Below, piece after piece: positions 42,890 through 51,766 of a DNA stretch of 64,000 nt. A program made the translations under genes and the position numbers. This DNA is from CAYIHX01 sp964363305. Its GTDB lineage: Bacteria > Bdellovibrionota > UBA1018. A model generated the notes under the pieces. The model did no database searches. It was given only the letters and a program-made list of their open reading frames with translations, and was not told the DNA's origin. Positions within the stretch are counted from its first letter, which is position 1. Each line of letters starts with the position of its first letter. Location: the NCBI GenBank assembly GCA_964363305.1, contig CAYIHX010000020.1, positions 1 through 64,000 of the forward strand, given 5' to 3'.

Positions 42890-42909
42890 CGAGCACTTTT
42901 TGATGCTCG
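42890..42909. terminator. weak hairpin after the Nfu gene
   Basis: CGAGCA (42890-42895) pairs with TGCTCG (42904-42909) around a loop CTTTTTGA. There is no U-tract after the stem on the plus strand. It lies within a motif shared with the region after the cold-shock gene. Confidence 0.35.
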
Positions 42910-42964
42910 TTGCGTTAACGTGACCCCGCTGACAGAACGACGGGGCTAGGCGGAGCGAGTGAGC

Positions 42965-43873
42965 TTAGTAGAGGATGCCTAGGGTAACGCTTACGTGCTC
43001 GGAGAAACCGATCGCGGTGATTCCGATTCGGCTCATCGCCCCGAGTTCAGCGAAGGCTCCGAGGTTTCCGAAGAAGCGCCAGACGTATCCCAGTGTTGGG
43101 CCGCCTCCGCCGGTGATTTCCGTTCGCGGCGCGAGATTGATCGTTCCGTCATTGGGCGAAACATTCAGTAAATTGAGCCCGCCGCCGGCGTCGAGGCCGA
43201 TATAGAACCCGTCAAAGGCTGATTCGTTGAGGACAAACCATTGAGCGGAGGCATGGGCCTCGAGCAAGGTCAGCGAGGCGCTTCCCCCGGAGATGGGGGC
43301 GACGTCATGGAGGACTCGCACCTTTGGCCCTAAAAGGAAGTTGTCCCACCCGAAGGGAAAGAGCACGGCGAGGTTTGCGCCCGCGGTCAGGCGTCCGCCC
43401 GGAAAGAAGAGGCCATTGCCGATGACAGACGTGAGCGATGCATTCGTGTAGAGCGAAACAGGGGCGAGTTCGCCGCCGATTCGAGCGACCCAGGTCGACG
43501 GCGTGGTTTTTTTTGGGTGCGATATCGGGGCAGCCTGAGCGACCTTTTCGGTAGCCATTTCCAGCGGCGCGGGAGCGGTCGGTGGAGTGGTGTCGATCTC
43601 CAGCGGCGGCTGAGTCTGTTCCGGCTCCTGAGGTTTCTCGGGTGTCACAGAGATCTCTTTGGCGTGACTTTTCAGGGAGGTGGGCAGCTTGCGTGCCAGC
43701 CGACGTGGCTTTTTTTTCCGGGGCAGCTCCGGCGTCTCCACCGTTTCGAGCACCTTTCCGGACACAGGATCAAGGCGTTCGAAGTAAGCCTTCGGTCGCT
43801 GAGCGAGCGCAGTCCTTTCTCCGCTCAACGAGAAGAGAAGGACGAGGATGCAGAAATAGCCTCCGTTTGCCAT
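42965..43873 (-). CDS. secreted outer-membrane barrel with proline-rich linker
   Basis: A 302-residue exported protein with a signal peptide (FCILVLLFSLSGERTALA). Residues 30-130 are lysine- and proline-rich (PELPRKKKPRR, PEKPQEPEQTQPPLE, TTPPTAPAPLE), like periplasm-spanning or peptidoglycan-contacting linkers. The C-terminal 170 residues are a glycine-rich beta barrel (WVARIGGELAPVSLY to VSVTLGILY). Function unknown. It lies 15 nt downstream of the RND gene on the same strand and could belong to the efflux operon. Confidence 0.6.
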   Translation of the reverse strand: MANGGYFCILVLLFSLSGERTALAQRPKAYFERLDPVSGKVLETVETPELPRKKKPRRLARKLPTSLKSHAKEISVTPEKPQEPEQTQPPLEIDTTPPTAPAPLEMATEKVAQAAPISHPKKTTPSTWVARIGGELAPVSLYTNASLTSVIGNGLFFPGGRLTAGANLAVLFPFGWDNFLLGPKVRVLHDVAPISGGSASLTLLEAHASAQWFVLNESAFDGFYIGLDAGGGLNLLNVSPNDGTINLAPRTEITGGGGPTLGYVWRFFGNLGAFAELGAMSRIGITAIGFSEHVSVTLGILY

Positions 43874-43887
43874 CGCGTCCTCGTTGA

Positions 43888-46800
43888 TTAGTTTACCACC
43901 GGGGACTGAGCCCCTCGATGACCATTGCCTTTTGTTTTTTCGGCATGGGCGCTCTGCGGAGGTTCGTCGAGCAGGGCAAGCTCATCCGCGCTCGCTTTAT
44001 GGACGCCGAAGATCTTACTCAATTTCGAATGGCTCCAGACGCGGAAGCGGTCGATGAAGGAGTAGGCCGCTGGCACCACCACGAGGGTCAGAAGCGTCGA
44101 GCTGATGAGACCGCCGATGATCGCAGCGCCCATCGATGTTCTCTGTCGTGACGCCTCGTTTAGCCCGAGAGCAATCGGAACTGTTCCGGCAATGAGTGCC
44201 ATCGTCGTCATGAGAATGGGGCGGAGTCGCGCTTTTCCCGCGCGAAGCATCGCCTCGCCCCGATCTACGCCCTCGTGCACGAGCCGCTGCGCATAGTCCA
44301 CCAGCAGAATCGAGTTCTTCACGGACACTCCCAATAGCATGATCATCCCGATCATCGAGAAGAGGTCGAGCGATTTGCCGGTTACGGCTAGCGCGACGAT
44401 CGATCCGCAGATGGCGAGGGGAAGGGCCAGCATGATGGTGAACGGCGTGACGAAAGACTCGTACAGCGAGGAGAGGACGAGGAAGATGAAGAGCACGCCC
44501 AAGCCCATCGCGGTCACCATGCTCTCGGCGAGCTCGCCGAAGTTTTCGGCTTGACCGACGAAGGCGTATCGCAACCCTTCGGGAAGCTCGATCTCCCCAC
44601 CTTTGGCCATCCCGGAACGGAGCTCGGCCATGATGTCGCCCAGGCCCTTCTTGCCGCCGAGGTCTGCTCCGATGCCGATGTAGCGCCCGCGGTCCTGGCG
44701 AGTGATCTTCGCCGGGCCGGTGGCCTCCCTGCCGATGGCCACATCGGAGAGTCGAACCATATTCATATTGATGTTCGGCACGTAGGCCTTGTCAAAAGAG
44801 CTTTTCAGATCTCTTTGATCATCCTGAAGGCGGACGCGGACATCGTACTCGATGCCGCCCTCGCGGAACTTCGCTGGGGTGACGCCTTCGACCATCGTTC
44901 GAAGCTCCAGGCCGATCTGGGCGATTGAGACGCCCAGGGATTCCGCCTTTCGTTTGTCGGGAACGACCTGGAATTCAGGTTTTCCGGGGCGATAGGTGGT
45001 GTCGACGTCCTTCAGGCCGTCGATTTTTTTCATCGCGGGAATCAGTTTCTCCATCACGTAGGCCTCAAGGACTTTTTGGTCCGTGCCCACGATGTTGATA
45101 TTGAATGGACGCTGGCCCCCGGCGACCGCATCGAAGTCTTTCACCTTCGGGAGTCCCTCGGAGAATGCCTTCAATTCGGTACGCAGCAGGTCTTTGAATT
45201 GGATCGTGTTGATTTTGCGCATTTTTCCGGGCGTCATCTTCACGTAAATGTTGGCGGCGTTGGCTGCGCCGTCCCCCCCGCCACCGGTGGTCAGTCCCGT
45301 GAGCTCGACCTCTGGGTGCTTTCGAATCACGGCTTCAACTTTCAGCGCGAACTCATCCATTTTGGAGAGCGAGGTGCCGGGCGGCAAGTCGAGGCCGACG
45401 CTGAACTCACCCTGATCCTGGGCCGGCAGGAAGGTCTTGGGCACCATTCCGACCGTCGCGCAGCTGCCGATGAATATGAGGAGCGAAGAGAGTAGCATCA
45501 TGCCAGGACGGCGGATGGAGAAGTGGAGGACCTTTTCATAGCGTCGTTCGAGCATGACTTGGAAGCGCTCGAAAGCCCGTAGGGCGGCCCCCATGGTTTT
45601 GCCCCAAAGGCCTTTTGAGGGAATGCCCTCGTGTTTTCCGGCGAAATACGCCGAAAGCATGGGCGCGATGGTGAGCGCGTCGAAGAGCGAGATGACCATC
45701 GCGAAGCAGATCGTGCCGCCGAACTCGCGAAAGAATTGCCCGACGACGCCTTTGAGGAAGGCGACCGGACCAAACACGGCCAGAACGGTCAAGGTCACGG
45801 CAAATACCGCGAGACGTACCTCCGCCGTGCCTTCGATCGCGGCGCGGATCGGGGTCTTGCCCATTTCGATATGCCGGAAGATATTTTCGCGAACGACGAT
45901 GGCATCGTCGACCAGGAGGCCGACCGACAAGGAGAGCGCAAGCAAAGTCATGATGTTGATGCTGAAGCCCGCGAGGGCCATCAGAATGAAGGCGCCGATC
46001 AGGGAATTCGGCAGAGCGAGTCCGGTGATGATCGTCGAGCGGCCGCTCGCCAGAAAGAAGTAGACGACTATGACGGCGAGGACGATTCCGATGAGGATAG
46101 ACTCCTTCACGTCATCGACGTTGGCGCGAATCCAGACGCTGCCATCGCGGACAAACTCGAGCTTGGCTTTGCCCGGAAGAGCCCCGAGTTCCGTGTTCAT
46201 CTGGGTCATCCGCTTTTTCACGGCGTCGACCACGGCGATCGTGTTCGCGCCGGATTGCCGATAGACGTTCAGAAAGAGAGAGGACTTTCCGTTGACATAG
46301 GTTCTCGATGTCTCGTCGACCAGTCCATCTTCTATCGTGGCAATGTCTTTCACCGTGACGGGGACTTCGCTCGCGAAAAAGTTCACGACGGTTTCGCCGA
46401 TGTCCTTGATGGAAGTGAACTCGCCCAAGGTTCGGAAGGTGGTCTCGAGGGCGCCTCTGTTGACTTTTCCGGCGGGAATATTTTCACCGGCCGCCTGAAT
46501 GCGATTGGCGACCATGCTTGCGGAAAGCTCGTGCCGTTTGAGTTTTTCACGATCCAAACTGACGCGGACCTCGCGTTTTCGCCCGCCGAGGACCTCGACC
46601 AGGCCGACTTGGTTGATCTGCTCGAGTTTTGTTTTCACGACTTCACTGGCAAGGTCGAAGAGCTTGCTCTGGTTTAAATCAGCGGCCACCGAGAGAATGA
46701 CGATGGGTTGATCGGCAGGGTCGATTCGCCGAATGACCGGCTCCCGGATATCGGCTGGAAGTTTTCGTTTCGCGCCGCTGACCCGGTCTCGGATCTGCTG

Positions 46801-47115
46801 CTCGGCGTACTTCACGTCGGTCTCGAGCGCGAATTCGGCGATGACCTGCGCGAGGCCCTCTTGGCTGTTCGAGGTGAGGCGCTTGATTCCGCCGAGGGTG
46901 GCTATTTCGTCTTCCAGGGGCTTCGTGACGAGGGTTTCAATCTCGGCCGGGCCAGCGCCGGGATAGGGGATGTTGATCACCACCACCGGAAAGGTAACGT
47001 TAGGGAAGAGATCGACCCCGAGTTTTTTGAAACTGAGGAAGCCGACCGCGAGCATGAGGAAGATGATGCAGGTGATGAGCGTAGGCCTTTTGATGGATAG
47101 TTCTGCGAGACTCAT
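43888..47115 (-). CDS. RND multidrug efflux transporter (AcrB/HAE1 family)
   Basis: A 1075-residue inner-membrane proton-driven pump. It starts SIKRPTLITCIIFLMLAVG and shows the RND duplication with two large periplasmic domains. The proton-relay aspartates are present (D403-D404 in GLLVDDAIVVRENI, TM4), together with GISVGLL-like and IGMIMLLGVSVKNSILLVDYA (TM10) regions. Length and motifs fit HAE1 drug pumps rather than metal pumps. It follows a TolC gene by ATGA overlap under a TetR regulator. No HlyD/AcrA-type adaptor is in the operon. Confidence 0.9.
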   Translation of the reverse strand: MSLAELSIKRPTLITCIIFLMLAVGFLSFKKLGVDLFPNVTFPVVVINIPYPGAGPAEIETLVTKPLEDEIATLGGIKRLTSNSQEGLAQVIAEFALETDVKYAEQQIRDRVSGAKRKLPADIREPVIRRIDPADQPIVILSVAADLNQSKLFDLASEVVKTKLEQINQVGLVEVLGGRKREVRVSLDREKLKRHELSASMVANRIQAAGENIPAGKVNRGALETTFRTLGEFTSIKDIGETVVNFFASEVPVTVKDIATIEDGLVDETSRTYVNGKSSLFLNVYRQSGANTIAVVDAVKKRMTQMNTELGALPGKAKLEFVRDGSVWIRANVDDVKESILIGIVLAVIVVYFFLASGRSTIITGLALPNSLIGAFILMALAGFSINIMTLLALSLSVGLLVDDAIVVRENIFRHIEMGKTPIRAAIEGTAEVRLAVFAVTLTVLAVFGPVAFLKGVVGQFFREFGGTICFAMVISLFDALTIAPMLSAYFAGKHEGIPSKGLWGKTMGAALRAFERFQVMLERRYEKVLHFSIRRPGMMLLSSLLIFIGSCATVGMVPKTFLPAQDQGEFSVGLDLPPGTSLSKMDEFALKVEAVIRKHPEVELTGLTTGGGGDGAANAANIYVKMTPGKMRKINTIQFKDLLRTELKAFSEGLPKVKDFDAVAGGQRPFNINIVGTDQKVLEAYVMEKLIPAMKKIDGLKDVDTTYRPGKPEFQVVPDKRKAESLGVSIAQIGLELRTMVEGVTPAKFREGGIEYDVRVRLQDDQRDLKSSFDKAYVPNINMNMVRLSDVAIGREATGPAKITRQDRGRYIGIGADLGGKKGLGDIMAELRSGMAKGGEIELPEGLRYAFVGQAENFGELAESMVTAMGLGVLFIFLVLSSLYESFVTPFTIMLALPLAICGSIVALAVTGKSLDLFSMIGMIMLLGVSVKNSILLVDYAQRLVHEGVDRGEAMLRAGKARLRPILMTTMALIAGTVPIALGLNEASRQRTSMGAAIIGGLISSTLLTLVVVPAAYSFIDRFRVWSHSKLSKIFGVHKASADELALLDEPPQSAHAEKTKGNGHRGAQSPVVN

Positions 47116-48584
47116 AGGCGGCTGCCTCCGAAGGTTTTCATTTGGGCCACCAGGTTCAGAATTTCAGCCTGAGACTGGATGCGGTTGAGTTGTGAGGTGC
47201 GGAAATCCTGTTCGAACGTCAAGACTTGGATGGAAGTCGTTCGTCCTCGATTGAGGCGGTCACGCTCATATTCCGATTTTTCTTTTTGGATGTGTTCGAT
47301 CGCGAGAATGAGTTTGTAGCGGCGCTTCGCCTCGTCAAATTTTTTGGCGAGGTCGACCCATTCCTTTTCCTGATCCATCACTTTGCGTTGATAGGAGAGG
47401 TCGGCGGCTTCTCGGTCTTTGTTCAGGCCGGAGCGGGTATTGAGCACCGTAAATACGTCAAAGGGTGCTTCAAATCGGAGGCCGACGGAGCCGCTGGGGT
47501 TTTCGTTCGTGAGGGAAGCCGCCAGAGAGCCAGAGAGGGAGCCTCCCTCATCGAGTCGGCGCCGAGCCCAGAAGGAGAGCGTACCGGTGAGTTCGAGGGT
47601 CGGCGAGTTGCGTTCGAGGCCTAAGATGGCGTTGGCGTCGGCGGCATCGCGCGCGTATTCCGCGGATTTTACGTCGTCGCGGAACTGAGCGCGTTCCGGC
47701 AGTTGAAGCGTGACCAGCGTGTCGGGGGCAAGCTCGACCAGCTCCTCCTTCACCTCCTCGGCGTTCGATCCCCGTGTCGAGTTGAAAGCGAGGGCAGCGC
47801 TTCGCTCTTCATTGGTGGATTGCTCGAGTTGCAGGAGCCGAAGCTGGTACGCGGCTTCCATCTGGTACACGTCGGATCGATCACCGAGTTGAAGGCCCGA
47901 GCGCCTCTTGGCCCAATTGAGCATTTTCAGGGCAGTTTCAACCGCATCTTTCGCAGTCTTGAGGCTTTCCCGAGCGAGGGCGAGTTTCCAGTACCCGGCT
48001 TCGCTGGCGAGCAGCAGGCTCTTGGCTTTGTAGCTCTCGCCGTACTTCGTGGCCAGCGTGCCCGCTTCGGCCGCGTTTCTCTGCGCTCGGGCTCCGCGGC
48101 CGAACAGATTATTCCAGAGCGAGAGCGCGAGCTCGAAGTTCATCGAGCCTTCGTAGTACTTGAAGGGCTCGATCCCACTTGGATTGATGAATGCCGTGAA
48201 GCCGCGCGCTTCGTAGGTCGTGAGCTTATAGTAGGCCCTGGATTTCAATCCGATCGGGGTTTGGTAGGCGAGGCCAAACTGGTAGGACCAGTTTTGCATG
48301 CTTTCATATCCGAGCGGAAACGGAGTCTGCTCATCGTAGCGATAGGTGGCCGAGCCTTCCAAGCGGGGAGAAAAGGCGAGCGAGGCCTCGCCCGCCTTCT
48401 CGTCCGCCGCCGTCGAACTCAGGTTGGCGGCGCGCAAGCCTTGGTTTCCTTCGATGACTTGTCCCAGGTAAGCATCCAGAGAGAGTGGTGCGGCGGAGGC
48501 GGCCGGGGCCAGCGCGAAACTCATGCCGAGGACCAGGGCAAAAGAGAAAGGGAGAAAATCTTTTTTTCGTTCGTAGGGGGTCAT
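47112..48584 (-). CDS. TolC-family outer-membrane efflux protein
   Basis: A 490-residue exported protein with a signal peptide (FALVLGMSFALAPAASAA). It has two repeats of long helices with strands between, typical of the OEP fold (AALSLDAYLGQVIEGN, AARKFDEAKRRYKL-type helices, QVLTFEQDFRTSQLNRIQ). It forms the trimeric exit duct for the RND pump encoded next, which it overlaps by ATGA. It starts within an ATGA overlap of the tetR gene, so all three genes are translated as one coupled unit. Confidence 0.85.
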   Translation of the reverse strand: MTPYERKKDFLPFSFALVLGMSFALAPAASAAPLSLDAYLGQVIEGNQGLRAANLSSTAADEKAGEASLAFSPRLEGSATYRYDEQTPFPLGYESMQNWSYQFGLAYQTPIGLKSRAYYKLTTYEARGFTAFINPSGIEPFKYYEGSMNFELALSLWNNLFGRGARAQRNAAEAGTLATKYGESYKAKSLLLASEAGYWKLALARESLKTAKDAVETALKMLNWAKRRSGLQLGDRSDVYQMEAAYQLRLLQLEQSTNEERSAALAFNSTRGSNAEEVKEELVELAPDTLVTLQLPERAQFRDDVKSAEYARDAADANAILGLERNSPTLELTGTLSFWARRRLDEGGSLSGSLAASLTNENPSGSVGLRFEAPFDVFTVLNTRSGLNKDREAADLSYQRKVMDQEKEWVDLAKKFDEAKRRYKLILAIEHIQKEKSEYERDRLNRGRTTSIQVLTFEQDFRTSQLNRIQSQAEILNLVAQMKTFGGSRL

Positions 48585-49201
48585 GCCGATACTCCTCGGA
48601 AGAAGATGTCGAGAGTTTGGTTGATCAAAAGCGCACGCTGAGCAGGATCCTCGATCGAAGGTTCGCCGAGGGTGATGCGAATCGGGTCAGAGAAAATGAT
48701 GTGCTTCATCGCGCCGATCAGGTAGCCGGCCGTCAGGCGGGGGTGGAGGTGGTCGCGAACGAAGCCTCGTTTTTGTCCGGCCTCAATGAAACCGACCAGG
48801 CGCTCGAAGACGCGGAGGAAGATATTGAAGAAGATTTCTTTGGTATGGGGCAGGAGCATGTCGTTTTCGCGATGGATGATGAGGCAGGTTTCGCGATGCT
48901 CCAGATGGATGGCGAAAAATTCCTCCGCGAACAGCCGAATGCGGACATTGAAATCCTCGGGAGACGAGGGTTCGACGCTGAGAAGGCGTTCGGTGATGGA
49001 GAGCCCGACGTTGGCGAAGTCCTCGAGGACGGCTCGGTGAAGCCCTTCTTTTCCATGAAAGTGGTAACTGATGAGGCTGACATTCACGCCCGCTTCTTCC
49101 GCCAGTTCCTTGACGGTCGCGCCATCAAAACCACGGCGCGCGAAGACCTTCTTGGCGGCTTCGAGGAGTGCCTTTCGGGTGTCGCCCCGGTGTGATTCCA
49201 T
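48581..49201 (-). CDS. TetR-family repressor of the efflux operon
   Basis: A 206-residue regulator. The N-terminal HTH reads RKALLEAAKKVFARRGFDG, TVKELAEEAGVNVSLISYHFHGKEGL (two stretches of the same helix-turn-helix), and the C-terminus resembles CerR/TetR_C ligand domains. It is the first gene of the efflux operon and probably autoregulates it through the palindrome at 49231-49250. The ATG has no Shine-Dalgarno, and a possible -10 (TATCCA) 7 nt upstream would make the mRNA leaderless. The ligand is unknown. Confidence 0.85.
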   Translation of the reverse strand: MESHRGDTRKALLEAAKKVFARRGFDGATVKELAEEAGVNVSLISYHFHGKEGLHRAVLEDFANVGLSITERLLSVEPSSPEDFNVRIRLFAEEFFAIHLEHRETCLIIHRENDMLLPHTKEIFFNIFLRVFERLVGFIEAGQKRGFVRDHLHPRLTAGYLIGAMKHIIFSDPIRITLGEPSIEDPAQRALLINQTLDIFFRGVSA

Positions 49202-49230
49202 TTTTTATGGATAATTCGTTTTTTCAAATA

Positions 49231-49250
49231 ATTCAAATGTTCATTTGAAT
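49231..49250. promoter_or_regulatory. palindromic TetR operator
   Basis: ATTCAAATGTTCATTTGAAT is a perfect 9-bp inverted repeat with a 2-bp centre, 30 nt before the tetR start. Its left arm doubles as a TTGAAT -35 element on the minus strand, 17 bp from TATCCA, so repressor binding would block RNA polymerase. It also lies 71 nt before the divergent plus-strand gene. Confidence 0.75.
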
Positions 49251-49321
49251 CACTTGAATGGCAATTTTTGCCTCTCGAGAAGAAGAACGGGTTGTCCGAT
49301 CTCTGAGGTGAGGTCAGTGCC

Positions 49322-49825
49322 ATGCGCGATGTTTCCGACTCTCTCAAATATCTGGGCCCAGAGCTTTCCCGCTTTGTTGATGACTCATTGCGCTATCGAT
49401 TTCTCGAGGCTGTTCCTGCTCGGGAGCCTCGAGAGAAGGGCCTGGTATTCTGGCTCGCGAGTCGACTGGCGATGGTGCCCGCCTCGCACGTGATCGGCGT
49501 GGGCCGGGTTCGTCCGTCCGATTGGCTCATGGGAAAAATTCGGGTGGGCAAGCGGTTTGTGCGACTGAAAGACCTCAAACCCTATGCGCGTGTTCCCGGA
49601 GAGGCCGGGCGGTTTTTCGTCGCCGTATCGTATCAGGGGGCTGAGATGGCCTGGGTGGTGGATGGCCTGGCGAGTTCCGTGGATTTCGACCCTCGCACCC
49701 TCACGCCGATTCCACTTCATTCAGGGAGCGCCGTGATTCTGGGGACGGTCCGTACTGACGATACGGCGCATCCTGAACTCACTCTTTTGGATCTGAATCC
49801 GTTTCGCTCGTCGCGGTCTCTTTGA
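49322..49825 (+). CDS. hypothetical cytoplasmic protein, possibly CheW-like
   Basis: A 167-residue protein without signal or membrane helix. The middle (VPASHVIGVGRVRP to MAWVVDGLASSVDF) has the beta-strand spacing and VVDG element of CheW-like scaffolds, but the match is weak and I would not name it. A strong Shine-Dalgarno (GAGGTGAGG) precedes the ATG. The tetR operator lies in its promoter region, so it may be co-regulated. Its 3' end overlaps the convergent cyclic-nucleotide-domain gene by 47 nt. Confidence 0.6.
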   Translation: MRDVSDSLKYLGPELSRFVDDSLRYRFLEAVPAREPREKGLVFWLASRLAMVPASHVIGVGRVRPSDWLMGKIRVGKRFVRLKDLKPYARVPGEAGRFFVAVSYQGAEMAWVVDGLASSVDFDPRTLTPIPLHSGSAVILGTVRTDDTAHPELTLLDLNPFRSSRSL

Positions 49826-50240
49826 GTGAGGAGTGCGCCTGGGGGTTGGTGCGGCCCAGCTGGACGAGCTGCGTATTGGCAAGTCGGAGGCGTTCGACGA
49901 GATCGAGGATGACGGCACGGAACCAGCCGGGGCACTGCTCGAGCTGAAAGGTGAGCGAGCGCCCGGGCACGCGCGTGACGTCCACGTCGGAGAGCGCGAC
50001 CGCGGTTGCTGAGCGAAATTGGTGATCGAAGATTGAAAGTTCTCCCAGCACCTGTCCGGCTTTAACCGTGGCGATTTTCACGGCGTTGGGCTTTCCGAAG
50101 TCTTTGACGATGGCGACTGCTCCCCTTCGGACGATGAAAAACGTTTCGCCTACGTCACCTTCTTTGAAGATGAGTTGGTCCTTTTTGAAGTTCTCAGCGG
50201 GTAGGTCGACGGTTTTCAGGATTCGGATGCTGGATGACAT
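49779..50240 (-). CDS. cyclic-nucleotide-binding (CRP-like) domain protein
   Basis: About 153 residues from the ATG at 50240. It is one cNMP-binding beta-roll: FKEGDVGETFFIVRRGAVAIV, then the phosphate-binding cassette region GQVLGELSIFDHQFRSATAVA, followed by a C-helix. There is no DNA-binding HTH, so it is a stand-alone sensor or partner protein rather than a CRP-type regulator. The arginine and glutamate of the cassette (GELSIF and RSATA) are kept. The gene ahead ends 11 nt before it. Confidence 0.75.
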   Translation of the reverse strand: MSSSIRILKTVDLPAENFKKDQLIFKEGDVGETFFIVRRGAVAIVKDFGKPNAVKIATVKAGQVLGELSIFDHQFRSATAVALSDVDVTRVPGRSLTFQLEQCPGWFRAVILDLVERLRLANTQLVQLGRTNPQAHSSLKETATSETDSDPKE

Positions 50241-50250
50241 GAGGTTTAGA

Positions 50251-50817
50251 TTACCACTCGAAATGGCGAATGCCGCCATCCTCTTCCGCGGGGGCGGCGT
50301 TTTCCACAGGTTTGGAGGCGGGCTCACGAGGCGATTTTGCCTCCTCCTTTTTCGCGAGAGCGGGGTGTCCGTCCGGATAGAGCTGCTTGGGCTCGGGGTC
50401 GAGCTGAAACGCGATCACTTGGCCTGAGAGGCCGTTGTTGGAGACGATGACTTTGTCGTAGTCGTCGGCGCTCGGGTCTTTGTATGCCTTGAAGATCGCT
50501 CCGAACGGAATGCTGACCAGAGCACGCCGAATCAGGGGGGCGTTGGGGGCGTTATTAAACCGGTAGGAGATGACCATCACCTTCTTGCCTTTGGCGGATT
50601 CGTCGAGCTTGAGGCCGAGGCCGATCAGGCTCCCTTTGGGATAGGTATGAATCTCCAGGTTACCCTCCCACTCGATGACGTCGACTTTTTTTCCGGAGGG
50701 GCCCTTGCCGTCCAGACGATCGTAATCTTTGTCCGGGTTGACGGCGGGATTTCCGTAGGTGACGGAGGCGATCGTAGCGGCAAACAGAGTGATGAGAACG
50801 AGGGCGATGCGGTTCAT
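50251..50817 (-). CDS. small secreted beta-rich protein, unknown function
   Basis: About 188 residues from the ATG at 50817, with a signal peptide (LVLITLFAATIASVTYG). The mature core is beta-rich (VDVIEWEGNLEIHTYPKGSL, VMVISYRFNN) with one conserved-looking loop (YDKVIVSNNGLSG). The tail is proline-, glutamate- and lysine-rich. I do not recognise a family. It is immediately upstream of the cyclic-nucleotide-domain gene on the same strand, and the two are probably co-transcribed. Confidence 0.6.
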   Translation of the reverse strand: MNRIALVLITLFAATIASVTYGNPAVNPDKDYDRLDGKGPSGKKVDVIEWEGNLEIHTYPKGSLIGLGLKLDESAKGKKVMVISYRFNNAPNAPLIRRALVSIPFGAIFKAYKDPSADDYDKVIVSNNGLSGQVIAFQLDPEPKQLYPDGHPALAKKEEAKSPREPASKPVENAAPAEEDGGIRHFEW

Positions 50818-51004
50818 CGTGGGCTGGGTCCTTGGTTCAAGTGTCATCGAACTGACGCTGCGGATCCATTCCGGCCGTCGTCGACAAGCTCTCAGCCAAC
50901 CCTGGCTCAAGCGGTACTAAGGGATCGGCAGAAGGTGCCGGGTTCTTAACCGGTAAGGAGCGATACTGGGTGCGGGCCTCGCGGATTTCTTTTAGAAAGA
51001 GAAG

Positions 51005-51706
51005 ATGGCTCCTCTCGCGCCGAAGACGCTGCTTCTTGATTTGGACGGTACGCTGGTGGGGATGCGTACCTCTCGAGCCTACGTGTCTTTCGTGTATGAT
51101 TTTCTGCGGGCCTGGCGGCATGAATTGCCAGCCTGGACGGTATTGCGAGCGATGCGGTCCGTGCAGCAGGCGCTGGCGATCCCGAATGGCGGTCGCATGA
51201 ATTTAGACCGTGCGGCGTCGGCGTTCGCTCTGGCGACGGGGCTGCCTCCGAAGGTGGCGCATGACCGCCTGGTCGACACCTTCGCGCAGATTTTTCCGGC
51301 ACTCGAAACCGCGTTCTTCCCCATTCCGGGCGCGCGCGACTTCGTGGTCTGGGCGCAGAGTCGGTACCCCCTCGTACTTGCGACGAACCCGATCTGGACG
51401 CGCGACATTGTCGATCTCAGGGTGCGGTGGGCGGGGCTTGATCCGGGGTGTTTCGGTTTCGTGACGACCGCCGTGAACATGACTGCGTGCAAACCTCATC
51501 TCAGTTATTTCGAGCAGATTCTCGCGCACGAAAACCTCCGGGCCGAGGATTGCCTGATGGTGGGAAATGAGAAAGAGATGGATCTCCCCGCGTCACAGCT
51601 GGGAATCCCGGTTTATCTCTTGGACCCCGGGCGGCCGTTGCTCACGGTCGGACCGCGGGTGTGGCGCGGTGGATTCCCGGAGTTGCGTGGCCTGCTCGAA
51701 GGGTGA
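51005..51706 (+). CDS. HAD-superfamily hydrolase
   Basis: A 233-residue haloacid-dehalogenase-fold phosphatase. Motif I DLDGTLVG (nucleophile D12 region), motif II VLATNPIW, motif III Lys in MTACKPHLS, motif IV VGNEKEMDL. A helical cap between motifs I and II marks subclass I. It probably hydrolyses a small phosphorylated metabolite; the substrate is unknown. It starts with ATG after an AAGAGAAG Shine-Dalgarno and is followed 60 nt later by ettA. Confidence 0.85.
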   Translation: MAPLAPKTLLLDLDGTLVGMRTSRAYVSFVYDFLRAWRHELPAWTVLRAMRSVQQALAIPNGGRMNLDRAASAFALATGLPPKVAHDRLVDTFAQIFPALETAFFPIPGARDFVVWAQSRYPLVLATNPIWTRDIVDLRVRWAGLDPGCFGFVTTAVNMTACKPHLSYFEQILAHENLRAEDCLMVGNEKEMDLPASQLGIPVYLLDPGRPLLTVGPRVWRGGFPELRGLLEG

Positions 51707-51766
51707 TGAAGATAGCTCAACGACCGCATGGACTCAGGGTGCGGGATTCGTTATAACCCTGCCATC

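Noticed and set aside
45631..46677. 348-residue plus-strand reading frame
   Set aside because: Antisense to the RND pump; compositionally odd (Asp/Glu/Arg rich) and without a domain.
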